5,572 bases of DNA from Desulfobacterales bacterium (GCA_030017395.1 JASEIZ010000149.1:1-5572); one strand, 5' to 3'; positions 1 through 5,421 are shown, counted from the stretch's first letter. Made by a program: numbers and translations. Notes: generated from the sequence alone by a model not told the origin.

Positions 1-49
1 CAGGTCAATATTTATTGAGATTACTGAGAGCCTAAAATCAGAATAAAAG

Positions 50-78
50 TTGACGTGATATAACATCTAATATAATTA
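50..78 (+). promoter_or_regulatory. Probable sigma70-type promoter for hisF
   Basis: A TTGACG box at 50-55 is followed by TATAAT at 71-76 (15-base spacer); the overlapping TAATTA at 73-78 would give the standard 17-base spacer. Both boxes are close to consensus. A transcript starting near 84-86 would have a leader of about 60 bases before the hisF start at 145, containing the GTTCA heptad repeats. A promoter here means hisF need not depend on an upstream his operon. This is read by eye and has no experimental support. Confidence 0.5.
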
Positions 79-85
79 TTTGTAA

Positions 86-119
86 CAGTTCACGGTTTAC
101 AGTTATCGGTTCACGGTTG
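86..119 (+). repeat. Degenerate GTTCA heptad repeat in the hisF leader
   Basis: The stretch reads as consecutive seven-base units: GTTCACG, GTTTACA, GTTATCG, GTTCACG, GTT. The same unit (GTTCA followed by two variable bases) builds both inverted arms of the element at 4339-4546, so this is a third location of one repeat family. It lies between the predicted promoter and the hisF ribosome binding site (AGGAG at 127-131), so it would be transcribed as 5' leader. No function can be assigned. Confidence 0.55.
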
Positions 120-144
120 AAAAAACAGGAGATAGAGAAATATT

Positions 145-909
145 ATGAAAGCAGTAAAAATCATGCCATGCCTTGACATGAAAGACGGACGCATAGTCAA
201 GGGCATACATTTTGTGGATTTGAAAGATGCGGGTGATCCAGTTGAAAATGCCGCGTTTTATGAAAAGGAAGGAGCTGATGAACTGGCGATCCTGGATATA
301 GCCGCAACATTAGAAAACCGAAAGAGCAGGCTGGAATGGGTTAAAAGTGTTTCATCGGTAATTACTATTCCGTTGACGATGGGCGGCGGCATTGCATCTC
401 TGGAAGATATTGAAATGGTTCTTGATGCTGGCGCTGATAAGATTTCTATAAACAGCGCTGCCGTCCGGAATCCTGATCTGGTCAGGCAGGCCGCAAAAGC
501 CTTTGGTACAGAAAAGGTGACTGTGGCTATCGATGCCAGAAGGAACAAGGATATGCCGTCTGGATTCCAACTTGTTGTCTCCGGCGGTACAAAACCTGTG
601 GACAAAGATGCAGTAGTCTGGGCCAAACAGTGCCAGGAACTCGGCGCAGGCGTTATTTTGCCTACCAGTATGGATGGCGACGGGACTCAGACTGGATATG
701 ATTTGGAATTTACAAAGGCTATTTCAGATGCTGTAGATCTGCCGGTGATCGCTTCGGGCGGCGCAGGAAAGCTGGAGCATTTTTATGAAGGGGTTGTTCA
801 GGGCGGCGCGCAAATTTTATTGGCGGCGTCTGTATTTCATTATCGCTTCCTTAGCATTAGGGAGGTCAAGGAATATCTGCAAAAAAGGGGTTTACAGGTC
901 AATTTATAA
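145..909 (+). CDS. hisF: Imidazole glycerol phosphate synthase cyclase subunit HisF (variant)
   Basis: HisF is the cyclase half of the HisF-HisH enzyme. With ammonia from HisH it converts PRFAR to imidazole glycerol phosphate and AICAR in cytosolic histidine synthesis. The 254-residue (beta/alpha)8 barrel has normal family length. Both catalytic aspartates are present: D11 in PCLDMKDGR and D130 in VAIDARR. The phosphate-binding segments GGGI (80-83), SINSAAV (101-107) and ASGGAGKLEHF (203-213) are intact. Odd features: position 5 is Lys where canonical HisF has Arg, and the GAGEILLTS.DRDG motif reads GAGVILPTSMDGDG (167-180), so the gate glutamate (E167 in Thermotoga numbering) is Val. Gate residues E46 and K99 remain. 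AGGAG at 127-131 lies 13 bases before the ATG, a rather long spacing. No hisH, hisA or other his gene is in the window. HisF-like identity is certain; a strictly canonical, HisH-coupled role is less so. Confidence 0.93.
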   Translation: MKAVKIMPCLDMKDGRIVKGIHFVDLKDAGDPVENAAFYEKEGADELAILDIAATLENRKSRLEWVKSVSSVITIPLTMGGGIASLEDIEMVLDAGADKISINSAAVRNPDLVRQAAKAFGTEKVTVAIDARRNKDMPSGFQLVVSGGTKPVDKDAVVWAKQCQELGAGVILPTSMDGDGTQTGYDLEFTKAISDAVDLPVIASGGAGKLEHFYEGVVQGGAQILLAASVFHYRFLSIREVKEYLQKRGLQVNL

Positions 910-954
910 TACTTTAGCATTATGCAGTAAATTATCTGCAGTTGTAAACATTTA

Positions 955-1010
955 CCTTTGTTTTTTATCCTTCTGTTTTTCTGTGGTCTCTGTGTGCTCC
1001 GTGGTGAAAA
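955..1010 (+). repeat. Degenerate CTGTG-type repeat in the hisF-truA spacer
   Basis: The 101-base spacer between hisF and truA ends in a pyrimidine/GT-rich run with repeated CTGTGG, CTCTGTG and CTCCGTGG units (981-1004). It runs directly into GGTGA at 1003-1007, three bases before the truA ATG. GGTGA is complementary to the 3' part of the 16S anti-Shine-Dalgarno, so the end of the repeat may serve as the truA ribosome binding site. I recall similar runs in intergenic DNA of many deltaproteobacteria, but only the internal repetition is visible here. No hairpin terminator or clear promoter was seen in the spacer, so truA may be read through from hisF. Confidence 0.4.
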
Positions 1011-1889
1011 ATGTTACAAAACTTTAAATTAACAATTGAATATGATGGGACTGAATATCAGGGCTGGCAAAGGCAAAAAAACGGACGCACAATTCAAGGA
1101 GTAATTGAAAACGCAATTAATATTATGACCGGCGAAAAGGTTTCTCTGACAGGGTCAGGTAGAACTGATGCTGGAGTGCATGCTTTGGGTCAGACGGCAA
1201 ATTTTCACTGCGACACAGAACTTGGCCATGAAATCTTTCAAAAAGGCCTAAACAGTCTTGTGCCGGATGATATTGTAATAAAGGACTGCTGCCTGGTTGA
1301 TGATAGATTTCATGCAAGATATGACGCAAAGAGTAAAATATATCATTACAAAATATTAAATCAAAGGCTTAATTCCGCCATCAGCCGGCGCTATGTATGG
1401 CATATACGTAAAACACTCAACCTGGAAGCCATGCACTTGGCAATTAGTCACATATTAGGTACCCATGACTTCAAGGCATTTGAGGGGTCGGGCAGCCCAA
1501 GGTCAAATACGATAAGAACCGTAATAAACGCTACCCTTGTTGAACCGCAAAAGCGAGCGTATTTCCCGCAGCTTGCTGCGGAGTTAGCGAGCGAATCTGA
1601 AAACAGCAAACTTCCTTACGGTCGCTGCGAAGCACTGCCGTCAGGCAGAACATTCGCCGCAGCTTGCTGCGGTGAGCTTCAACCTGATCAAAACAATCTA
1701 TGTTTTCAAATAGAGGCCAACGGGTTCCTGCGATATATGGTGCGTAATATTGTCGGGACGCTTGTGGAAGTGGGGCTTGGTAAAATCACCCCCGATGATT
1801 TTAAAGCAATACTGCTTTCAAGAGATCGAAACCGTGCGGGGGTAACCGCTCCTCCGCACGGGTTGTTTCTCGTTAATGTCAAATATTGA
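1011..1889 (+). CDS. truA: tRNA pseudouridine synthase A, with an in-frame repeat insertion
   Basis: TruA converts uridines 38-40 of the tRNA anticodon arm to pseudouridine in the cytosol. The catalytic motif GRTDAGVHALGQ is at residues 50-61, with nucleophile D53 and base-flipping R51. The conserved tyrosine is Y111 (KIYHYK) and the C-terminal motif GFLRYMVRNIVGTLVEVGLGK lies at 238-258. The protein has 292 residues; bacterial TruA usually has about 245-270. The excess is one block, roughly residues 178-226, between the strand TVINATLVE and the strand LCFQIEANGF. In other TruA proteins these strands are joined by a short turn. The block is encoded by two copies of a palindromic repeat (1542-1683) that keep the frame open. 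Core motifs on both sides are intact, so the enzyme is probably functional with a surface loop. The TGA stop (1887-1889) coincides with the first bases of the following MITE-like element. GGTGA at 1003-1007 is the likely ribosome binding site. Confidence 0.95.
   Translation: MLQNFKLTIEYDGTEYQGWQRQKNGRTIQGVIENAINIMTGEKVSLTGSGRTDAGVHALGQTANFHCDTELGHEIFQKGLNSLVPDDIVIKDCCLVDDRFHARYDAKSKIYHYKILNQRLNSAISRRYVWHIRKTLNLEAMHLAISHILGTHDFKAFEGSGSPRSNTIRTVINATLVEPQKRAYFPQLAAELASESENSKLPYGRCEALPSGRTFAAACCGELQPDQNNLCFQIEANGFLRYMVRNIVGTLVEVGLGKITPDDFKAILLSRDRNRAGVTAPPHGLFLVNVKY
1542..1581 (+). repeat. Palindromic repeat copy A, inside truA
   Basis: This copy consists of a small hairpin module, CGCAAAAGCG (1546-1555), then AGCG and a short AT-rich link, then the palindrome CCGCAGCTTGCTGCGG (1566-1581; 7-bp stem, TT loop). 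Bases 1546-1581 match the reverse complement of 5438-5470 with two substitutions and a 3-base gap. Within truA it encodes EPQKRAYFPQLAA. A further AGCGAGCG follows at 1586-1593, suggesting internal duplication. The match to a non-coding copy elsewhere in the window shows that this is dispersed repeat DNA, not TruA-specific sequence. Confidence 0.8.
1629..1683 (+). repeat. Palindromic repeat copy B, inside truA
   Basis: This copy has the same architecture as copy A with a different first hairpin: GAAGC, then CTGCC-GTCA-GGCAG (1634-1647), CATTCG, the palindrome CCGCAGCTTGCTGCGG (1657-1672, identical to copy A), and TGAGCTTCAA. The outer GAAGC and GCTTC ends are inverted. The reverse complement of 5425-5459 has the matching CATTC, palindrome and GAGCTTTAA order. 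The palindrome is read in another frame from copy A (AAACCG here, PQLAA there) with no stop in either. The 47 bases between copies A and B (1582-1628) show no clear repeat identity beyond AGCGAGCG. Confidence 0.7.
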
Positions 1890-2073
1890 TGAACCCGTAA
1901 AAAGTCGAAAAGTTCTCTTTTCCGTCATTCCGGCGACCTGCTGCGACGGGCGCGAGCACGGCGAGAAGCCGGAATCCAGTAAATTCAATGCGTTCTGGAT
2001 GCCCCCGTATCAAGTACGGGGCAGGCTTATCAAGTCCGGCATGACGATTTTAAGACTTTTTACGAGATCATCA
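1887..2073. mobile_element. MITE-like element with terminal inverted repeats
   Basis: This non-coding element starts TGATGAACCCGTAAAAAGTC (1887-1906) and ends with the inverted form at 2054-2073, 18 of 20 bases matching. Inside are further nested inverted repeats: CGTCATTCCGG (1923-1933) against CCGGCATGACG (2036-2046), ATTCCGGC (1927-1934) against GCCGGAAT (1968-1975), ATCCAG (1974-1979) against CTGGAT (1995-2000), and the hairpin CCCCGTA-TCAAG-TACGGGG (2003-2021). A second copy begins at 5522 with 49 of 50 bases identical. No transposase is encoded and no target-site duplication is evident. The CGTCATTCC...GGAATCCAG core resembles repeats found widely in proteobacteria. The element separates convergent truA and apbE and supplies the truA stop codon. 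The remaining gap, 2074-2137, is AT-rich and shows no convincing terminator. Confidence 0.75.
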
Positions 2074-2137
2074 AGTTTCGCACCCTTGAAATATCCCTTT
2101 TTTATCTGTTCTTAAAGTAAAAAAATTTATAGGAGTA

Positions 2138-3175
2138 TTATTTTGTTGTCAATACAATAACCGACTGATTGAATCCCTGTGAACAATGATCGGTCAATGT
2201 TCCGTTTTTCTCACGTACAATCATCAGGCATTCAACTCCATCCATAGTATTGACGAGCTTGAGCCCTTTTTCAACACCCATAACCATAAGCGCGGTTGCA
2301 AGACCATCTGCAAATGCGCATTTGTCCGCAAGAACTGAAGCGCCTGTAATACTCCTGGAAACAGGATACCCTGTTTTTGGATTAAATATATGTGAATAGC
2401 TTTTGCCGCACGTTTCAAAAAAATTTCTGTAATCACCGCTCGTTGCAAGAGCTCTGTTATGTAGGGTCACAATCTTGTGGGCCTGATCAAAAGGGGCATC
2501 TTTATCAGGCCTGTTGATTCCGAGCCTCCAAAGCCTGCCGTCTTCCCTGAAGCCCGAAGCATATACCTCGCCACCGATCTCCACGACAAAGTTTTGTATC
2601 CCGCTTGTTTTAATTAGTTCAGCAATTTGATCAACAGCATACCCTTTTGCTATAGATGCAAGATCAATAGATATTGGAACCTTTGTTTTAACAAGATATC
2701 TGTTTTCAAGAATCTCAATATGCTCAAAACAAATCTCCGGCAAAAGACTGTCTATTTCTTTCTTTGTTGGAATATTTCCTTTTTTTTCCTTACTGCCAAA
2801 ACCCCACAAATTAACAATGGGCATTATAGTGCCGTCCCATGCGCCGTTTGACAGTTTATAGAGATTTTTAGCAACAATCATGACGCGCAGAAAATCATCC
2901 GAAACATAAAATCTTTCGCCCACACGACTTAATCTATTAAACCTGCTGATTTCGCTGTCCTTTATAAATGTGGACATACTCTGGTTTATTTCTTCAAGCC
3001 GGATGTCGATTTTTCTTTTAAGCTCTTCAGGTTTTGCAGAATGTCCAGGCACAATCTTTATATTATAGGTTGTGCCCATTGTTTTTCCTGAAATAAGCGT
3101 TTCTTGCACCGCCCCGTAGCCGGCAGGCCACAAGAACCAGATAACCAGGAAAATTAATTGTAAGGCTGTTTTCAT
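2138..3175 (-). CDS. apbE: FAD:protein FMN transferase ApbE, exported
   Basis: ApbE splits FAD and attaches FMN through a phosphoester bond to a Thr/Ser of target proteins such as NqrC or RnfG, on the outer side of the inner membrane, with Mg2+. From the ATG at 3175 the protein has 345 residues. Family motifs, in order: MGTTY (33-37), NGAWD (110-114) followed by VNLWGFG, DLASIAKGYAVD (171-182), EIGGE (199-203), SGDYRN (246-251), SHIFNPKTGYP (261-271) and ADGLATAL (289-296, the metal-binding region). Residues 1-22 form a signal peptide (MKT, hydrophobic core, PAGYGA) with likely cleavage after A22; there is no lipobox cysteine, so this looks periplasmic rather than a lipoprotein. An in-frame GTG at 3220 would add 15 residues and overlap hypE by 26 bases. 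I prefer the ATG, which gives a compact signal peptide and a 19-base gap to hypE, though neither start has a strong ribosome binding site. No target flavoprotein is in the window. Confidence 0.93.
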   Translation of the reverse strand: MKTALQLIFLVIWFLWPAGYGAVQETLISGKTMGTTYNIKIVPGHSAKPEELKRKIDIRLEEINQSMSTFIKDSEISRFNRLSRVGERFYVSDDFLRVMIVAKNLYKLSNGAWDGTIMPIVNLWGFGSKEKKGNIPTKKEIDSLLPEICFEHIEILENRYLVKTKVPISIDLASIAKGYAVDQIAELIKTSGIQNFVVEIGGEVYASGFREDGRLWRLGINRPDKDAPFDQAHKIVTLHNRALATSGDYRNFFETCGKSYSHIFNPKTGYPVSRSITGASVLADKCAFADGLATALMVMGVEKGLKLVNTMDGVECLMIVREKNGTLTDHCSQGFNQSVIVLTTK

Positions 3176-3194
3176 AATAATAGAAAAATTTCTT

Positions 3195-4205
3195 TTAACA
3201 GATTCGAGGCAACTGCTCACCCGTTAACATATCAACAATTCTGCTGCCGCCGATGCGGGTTTGCATAAATACTTTACCCGGCGAGTCGGAAAATACCTCG
3301 CCTATGACACATGAATCCCTGCCGAATTCATCCTCCCTTATAGCCGACAATACTATTTCAGCATCATCCGGACTCACAAAAGCAAGGAGCTTGCCTTCAT
3401 TGGCTATATAAAGAGGGTCAAAACCAAGAAGCTCACAAATTCCAGCGGTCTCATCCTTAACCGGTATCTTGTCTTCATATATCCTTATACCCACCTTTGA
3501 ACTCAAGGCAATTTCATTGAGGGCTGTCCCGACGCCTCCGCGGGTAGGATCACGCAACACATGAACATTGTTGCTTGCAGACAACATCAATCTAACCATA
3601 TTATTTAATGGAGCGGTATCGCTTATAAGAGAAGAGGCGAAGTTCATCCCCTCTCTCTGGGTTAAAACCGTAATACCGTGTTCCGCTATACTTCCACTCA
3701 AAATAATCTTATCCCCTGGACGCGCCCTGTTACAAGCGATATTAACATTCTCCCTTATCGTTCCGATCCCTGAAGTATTTATAAAAATCTTGTCAACAGC
3801 TCCTTTCGGAACCACCTTGGTATCTCCGGTTACGACCTTTACGTTGGCTTTTGCCGCGGCAGAAGCCATTTTTTTAAGTATTATCTTAAGATCTGCGATG
3901 GAAAAGCCCTCTTCAATTATCAGCCCAACGCTAAGATAGACGGGGGTTGCGCCACACATGGAAATGTCGTTTACTGTTCCGTTTATTGCCAGATCGCCGA
4001 TGTTGCCGCCGGGGAAAAAAATTGGATAGACAACGTATGTATCCGTGGAAAATGCAAGCCGCTTTCCTTCAAGATCAAATATTGCGCCGTCATCAAGCCT
4101 GGAAAGTATTGGATTGTCAAATATGGGAAGCATAATGTCTGCGGTCAGGCTGTGCGATATTTTCCCTCCGCTTCCATGATCTAAAAGAATTTTGTCTTTT
4201 TTCAT
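3195..4205 (-). CDS. hypE: Hydrogenase maturation protein HypE (carbamoyl dehydratase)
   Basis: HypE receives a carbamoyl group from HypF on its C-terminal cysteine and dehydrates it with ATP to a thiocyanate, the source of the cyanide ligands of the [NiFe]-hydrogenase iron, delivered through HypC-HypD in the cytosol. The 336-residue protein matches family length. Visible motifs: LDHGSGGK (8-15), the PurM-like ATP-binding segment FFPGGNIGDLAINGTVND (63-80), VVTGDTKVVP (124-133), DPTRGG (219-224), NEGKL (269-273) and the terminal PRIC with acceptor C336. The ATG at 4205 is chosen because AGGGA lies eight bases upstream (4214-4218, minus strand). An in-frame TTG at 4238 would start almost at the predicted transcription start. 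apbE follows after 19 bases and is probably co-transcribed. No hypA, B, C, D or F is in the window and hypE is first in its transcript, whereas it often ends a hyp operon, so its partners must be elsewhere. Confidence 0.96.
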   Translation of the reverse strand: MKKDKILLDHGSGGKISHSLTADIMLPIFDNPILSRLDDGAIFDLEGKRLAFSTDTYVVYPIFFPGGNIGDLAINGTVNDISMCGATPVYLSVGLIIEEGFSIADLKIILKKMASAAAKANVKVVTGDTKVVPKGAVDKIFINTSGIGTIRENVNIACNRARPGDKIILSGSIAEHGITVLTQREGMNFASSLISDTAPLNNMVRLMLSASNNVHVLRDPTRGGVGTALNEIALSSKVGIRIYEDKIPVKDETAGICELLGFDPLYIANEGKLLAFVSPDDAEIVLSAIREDEFGRDSCVIGEVFSDSPGKVFMQTRIGGSRIVDMLTGEQLPRIC

Positions 4206-4246
4206 TAATTTTATCCCTTTCTTGTTGTTTGGTGCCAATCAGAAAA

Positions 4247-4275
4247 ATTATGGCAGAAAAAAAGGTTAACGTAAA
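4247..4275 (-). promoter_or_regulatory. Probable promoter for hypE-apbE
   Basis: On the minus strand TTTACG (4270-4275) and CATAAT (4247-4252) are separated by 17 bases (4253-4269), the standard sigma70 spacing; the -10 matches consensus in five of six positions and the -35 in four. Transcription would begin near 4240, giving a leader of about 35 bases with the AGGGA ribosome binding site at 4214-4218. No sigma54 GG/GC pair was noticed. Visual inspection only. Confidence 0.45.
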
Positions 4276-4338
4276 GAATATATTCGATCACAATAAAACC
4301 TCTTGAAATAGATAATATGATATGATAGTTTTTGTAGT

Positions 4339-4546
4339 CGTTCACAGGTTCACGGTTCAGAGGTTCAGGGTTATTTTTCTTGGAGCGCAGGTCTAACTGT
4401 TATGCACCAATATTTTCAAATCGAAGATTGTTAGTCAGCTTTTAGGAATTAACCTTTAGATTAAAAAATCAAATAGTTAATCTGCCAACATACTCTGGCG
4501 GACTAATAGCTTTATCCTGAACCTTTGAACCTTGAACCTGTGAACG
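4339..4546. mobile_element. Non-coding element with 31-base inverted ends made of GTTCA heptads
   Basis: The left arm (4339-4369) and the reverse complement of the right arm (4516-4546) match at 29 of 31 bases. Each arm is built of GTTCA units spaced seven or eight bases apart (GTTCACA, GTTCACG, GTTCAGA, GTTCAGG on the left). Nested inside are TTAGTC (4431-4436) against GACTAA (4501-4506), a 7-bp AT-rich stem AGATTAA/TTAATCT (4458-4464, 4477-4483), and a small GCCA/TGGC hairpin (4484-4499). There is no open reading frame of note. The element accounts for most of the 360-base gap between hypE and the tRNA genes and ends 19 bases before tRNA-His. It could be a MITE-like repeat, or the inner part could be an RNA. 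No target duplication was found. Confidence 0.6.
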
Positions 4547-4565
4547 GTTACTAGTTTTTTTGTAT

Positions 4566-4642
4566 GGTGGGTGTAGCTCAGTCGGCAGAGCACCAGGTTG
4601 TGGCCCTGGGGGTCGAGGGTTCAAGCCCCTTCACTCACCCCA
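4566..4642 (+). tRNA. tRNA-His (anticodon GTG)
   Basis: The cloverleaf is complete. The acceptor GGTGGGTG includes the extra G-1 typical of tRNA-His, paired with C73 and facing CACTCACC; one G-U pair (G4-U69) is present. The D-arm has TAGCTCAG...GAGC. The anticodon stem CCAGG/CCTGG encloses loop TTGTGGC, giving anticodon GTG. The T-arm is GAGGG-TTCAAGC-CCCTT and CCA is encoded. Length is 77 bases including G-1 and CCA. It lies four bases upstream of tRNA-Arg and is probably co-transcribed with it. No convincing promoter was found between the upstream heptad element and this gene. Confidence 0.96.
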
Positions 4643-4646
4643 TTTC

Positions 4647-4723
<77 letters not shown>

Positions 4724-4726
4724 AAA

Positions 4727-4768
4727 AACCATCCATAACCAGAGCGTTTTTCCTTTAGCAGGATGGTT
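4727..4768. repeat. Inverted repeat after the tRNA genes
   Basis: AACCATCC (4727-4734) and GGATGGTT (4761-4768) are perfect inverted repeats with a 26-base loop that contains GTTTTTCC. The stem is short, the loop is long and no T-run follows, so it is a poor intrinsic terminator. It may be a weak 3' structure of the tRNA transcript or chance. If no termination occurs here, the tRNA transcript would run into the methyltransferase gene. Confidence 0.3.
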
Positions 4769-4815
4769 CAACCCTAAAGTGCTAATACAGGAAATCTCCA
4801 AATAAGATCCTCATC

Positions 4816-5421
4816 ATGTATGAATTATTAACGGGAGATGCGTTATTCAGTGACACAATAAACTTTTATGGAGAGATGTCACCCACTTCCAAGATTATCC
4901 TTGGATGTATTTCCGTTTTTGGAGTTGCCGGTCTCGTTATGCTCCTTTTAAGCCTGATGAGTTTCATCATATCTGGTGCGCCGTTCATTGCTACATCAAA
5001 GAACCTTACGCGAAAAATTGTAGCGCTTGCGAAAATTCAGCCGGGTGAGCGGGTATATGATCTTGGTTGCGGTGACGGCAGGTTCCTGATCGAAGCAAAT
5101 AAAATTTACGCTGCGAAAGCCGTCGGCATTGATATATCTCCGTTGGTTTGCGGCCTGGCTAAAATAACCGTATGGATTAAACGTGCGGATGTTGTCATAC
5201 GTTGTGCGGATTTTGACACTTACGATTTCTTGGACGCCGATGTGATTTTCTGCTATCTTGTGCCAGATCAAATGTCAGTCCTGGGAGAAAAATTTAAGGG
5301 GCTGAAAAAAGGATGCAGGATATTATCACGTCGATTTGAAATCCATGGGCATGAACCATCGCAACAGATACAAATCAAAAATTTTTTTGGCTATGAACCT
5401 GTTTTCATATATCAAATATAG
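4816..5421 (+). CDS. Membrane-anchored SAM-dependent methyltransferase, FAM173/ATPSCKMT-like
   Basis: This 201-residue protein has one hydrophobic segment (about residues 26-53), then a class I methyltransferase domain. Right after the membrane segment comes APFIATSK (55-62), the pre-methyltransferase stretch typical of the FAM173 lysine methyltransferases. The SAM-binding motif I is DLGCGDG (82-88), and GID (104-106) holds the acidic residue that binds the ribose. Further matches to that family are the DADVIFCYLVPDQM region (140-153), GCRILSRRFEI (166-176) and the aromatic C-terminal end. In animals FAM173B methylates the ATP synthase c subunit and FAM173A the ADP/ATP translocase; the substrate of bacterial members is not known to me, and a membrane protein lysine is an inference. 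The ATG at 4816 has only a weak ribosome binding site; an in-frame ATG at 4876 would drop 20 residues but leave no room for its GGAGAG. The gene is 92 bases after tRNA-Arg. Confidence 0.82.
   Translation: MYELLTGDALFSDTINFYGEMSPTSKIILGCISVFGVAGLVMLLLSLMSFIISGAPFIATSKNLTRKIVALAKIQPGERVYDLGCGDGRFLIEANKIYAAKAVGIDISPLVCGLAKITVWIKRADVVIRCADFDTYDFLDADVIFCYLVPDQMSVLGEKFKGLKKGCRILSRRFEIHGHEPSQQIQIKNFFGYEPVFIYQI

Noticed and set aside
2..46. Possible end of an upstream gene (frame 2 ends at TAA 44-46; frame 1 ends at TGA 16-18)
   Set aside because: Only 5-14 codons are visible in either frame. Frame 1 starts with the same CAG GTC AAT as the hisF end, but nine bases at a window edge are too little to call a duplicate.
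258..626. Minus-strand open frames within hisF
   Set aside because: They lie opposite a well-conserved gene, show no family motifs and are shadows of its codon pattern.
1876..2115. Open frame of 79 codons after truA
   Set aside because: It overlaps the truA end and otherwise translates the MITE-like element; its composition follows the nested inverted repeats, with no protein family resemblance.
2098..2124. TTTTTTA/TAAAAAA inverted repeat between truA and apbE as a two-way terminator
   Set aside because: The stem is only A-T pairs and weak, with no GC-rich core; the MITE hairpins are likelier 3' structures.
3176..3220. GTG start for apbE at 3220
   Set aside because: It overlaps hypE by 26 bases and adds a 15-residue extension before a compact signal peptide that begins at the ATG at 3175; it cannot be excluded fully.
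4206..4238. TTG start for hypE at 4238
   Set aside because: It nearly coincides with the predicted transcription start, whereas the ATG at 4205 has AGGGA at good spacing and gives the usual HypE N-terminus.
4339..4546. CRISPR array
   Set aside because: The repeated units are seven to eight bases and lie back to back without spacers, and no cas gene is present.
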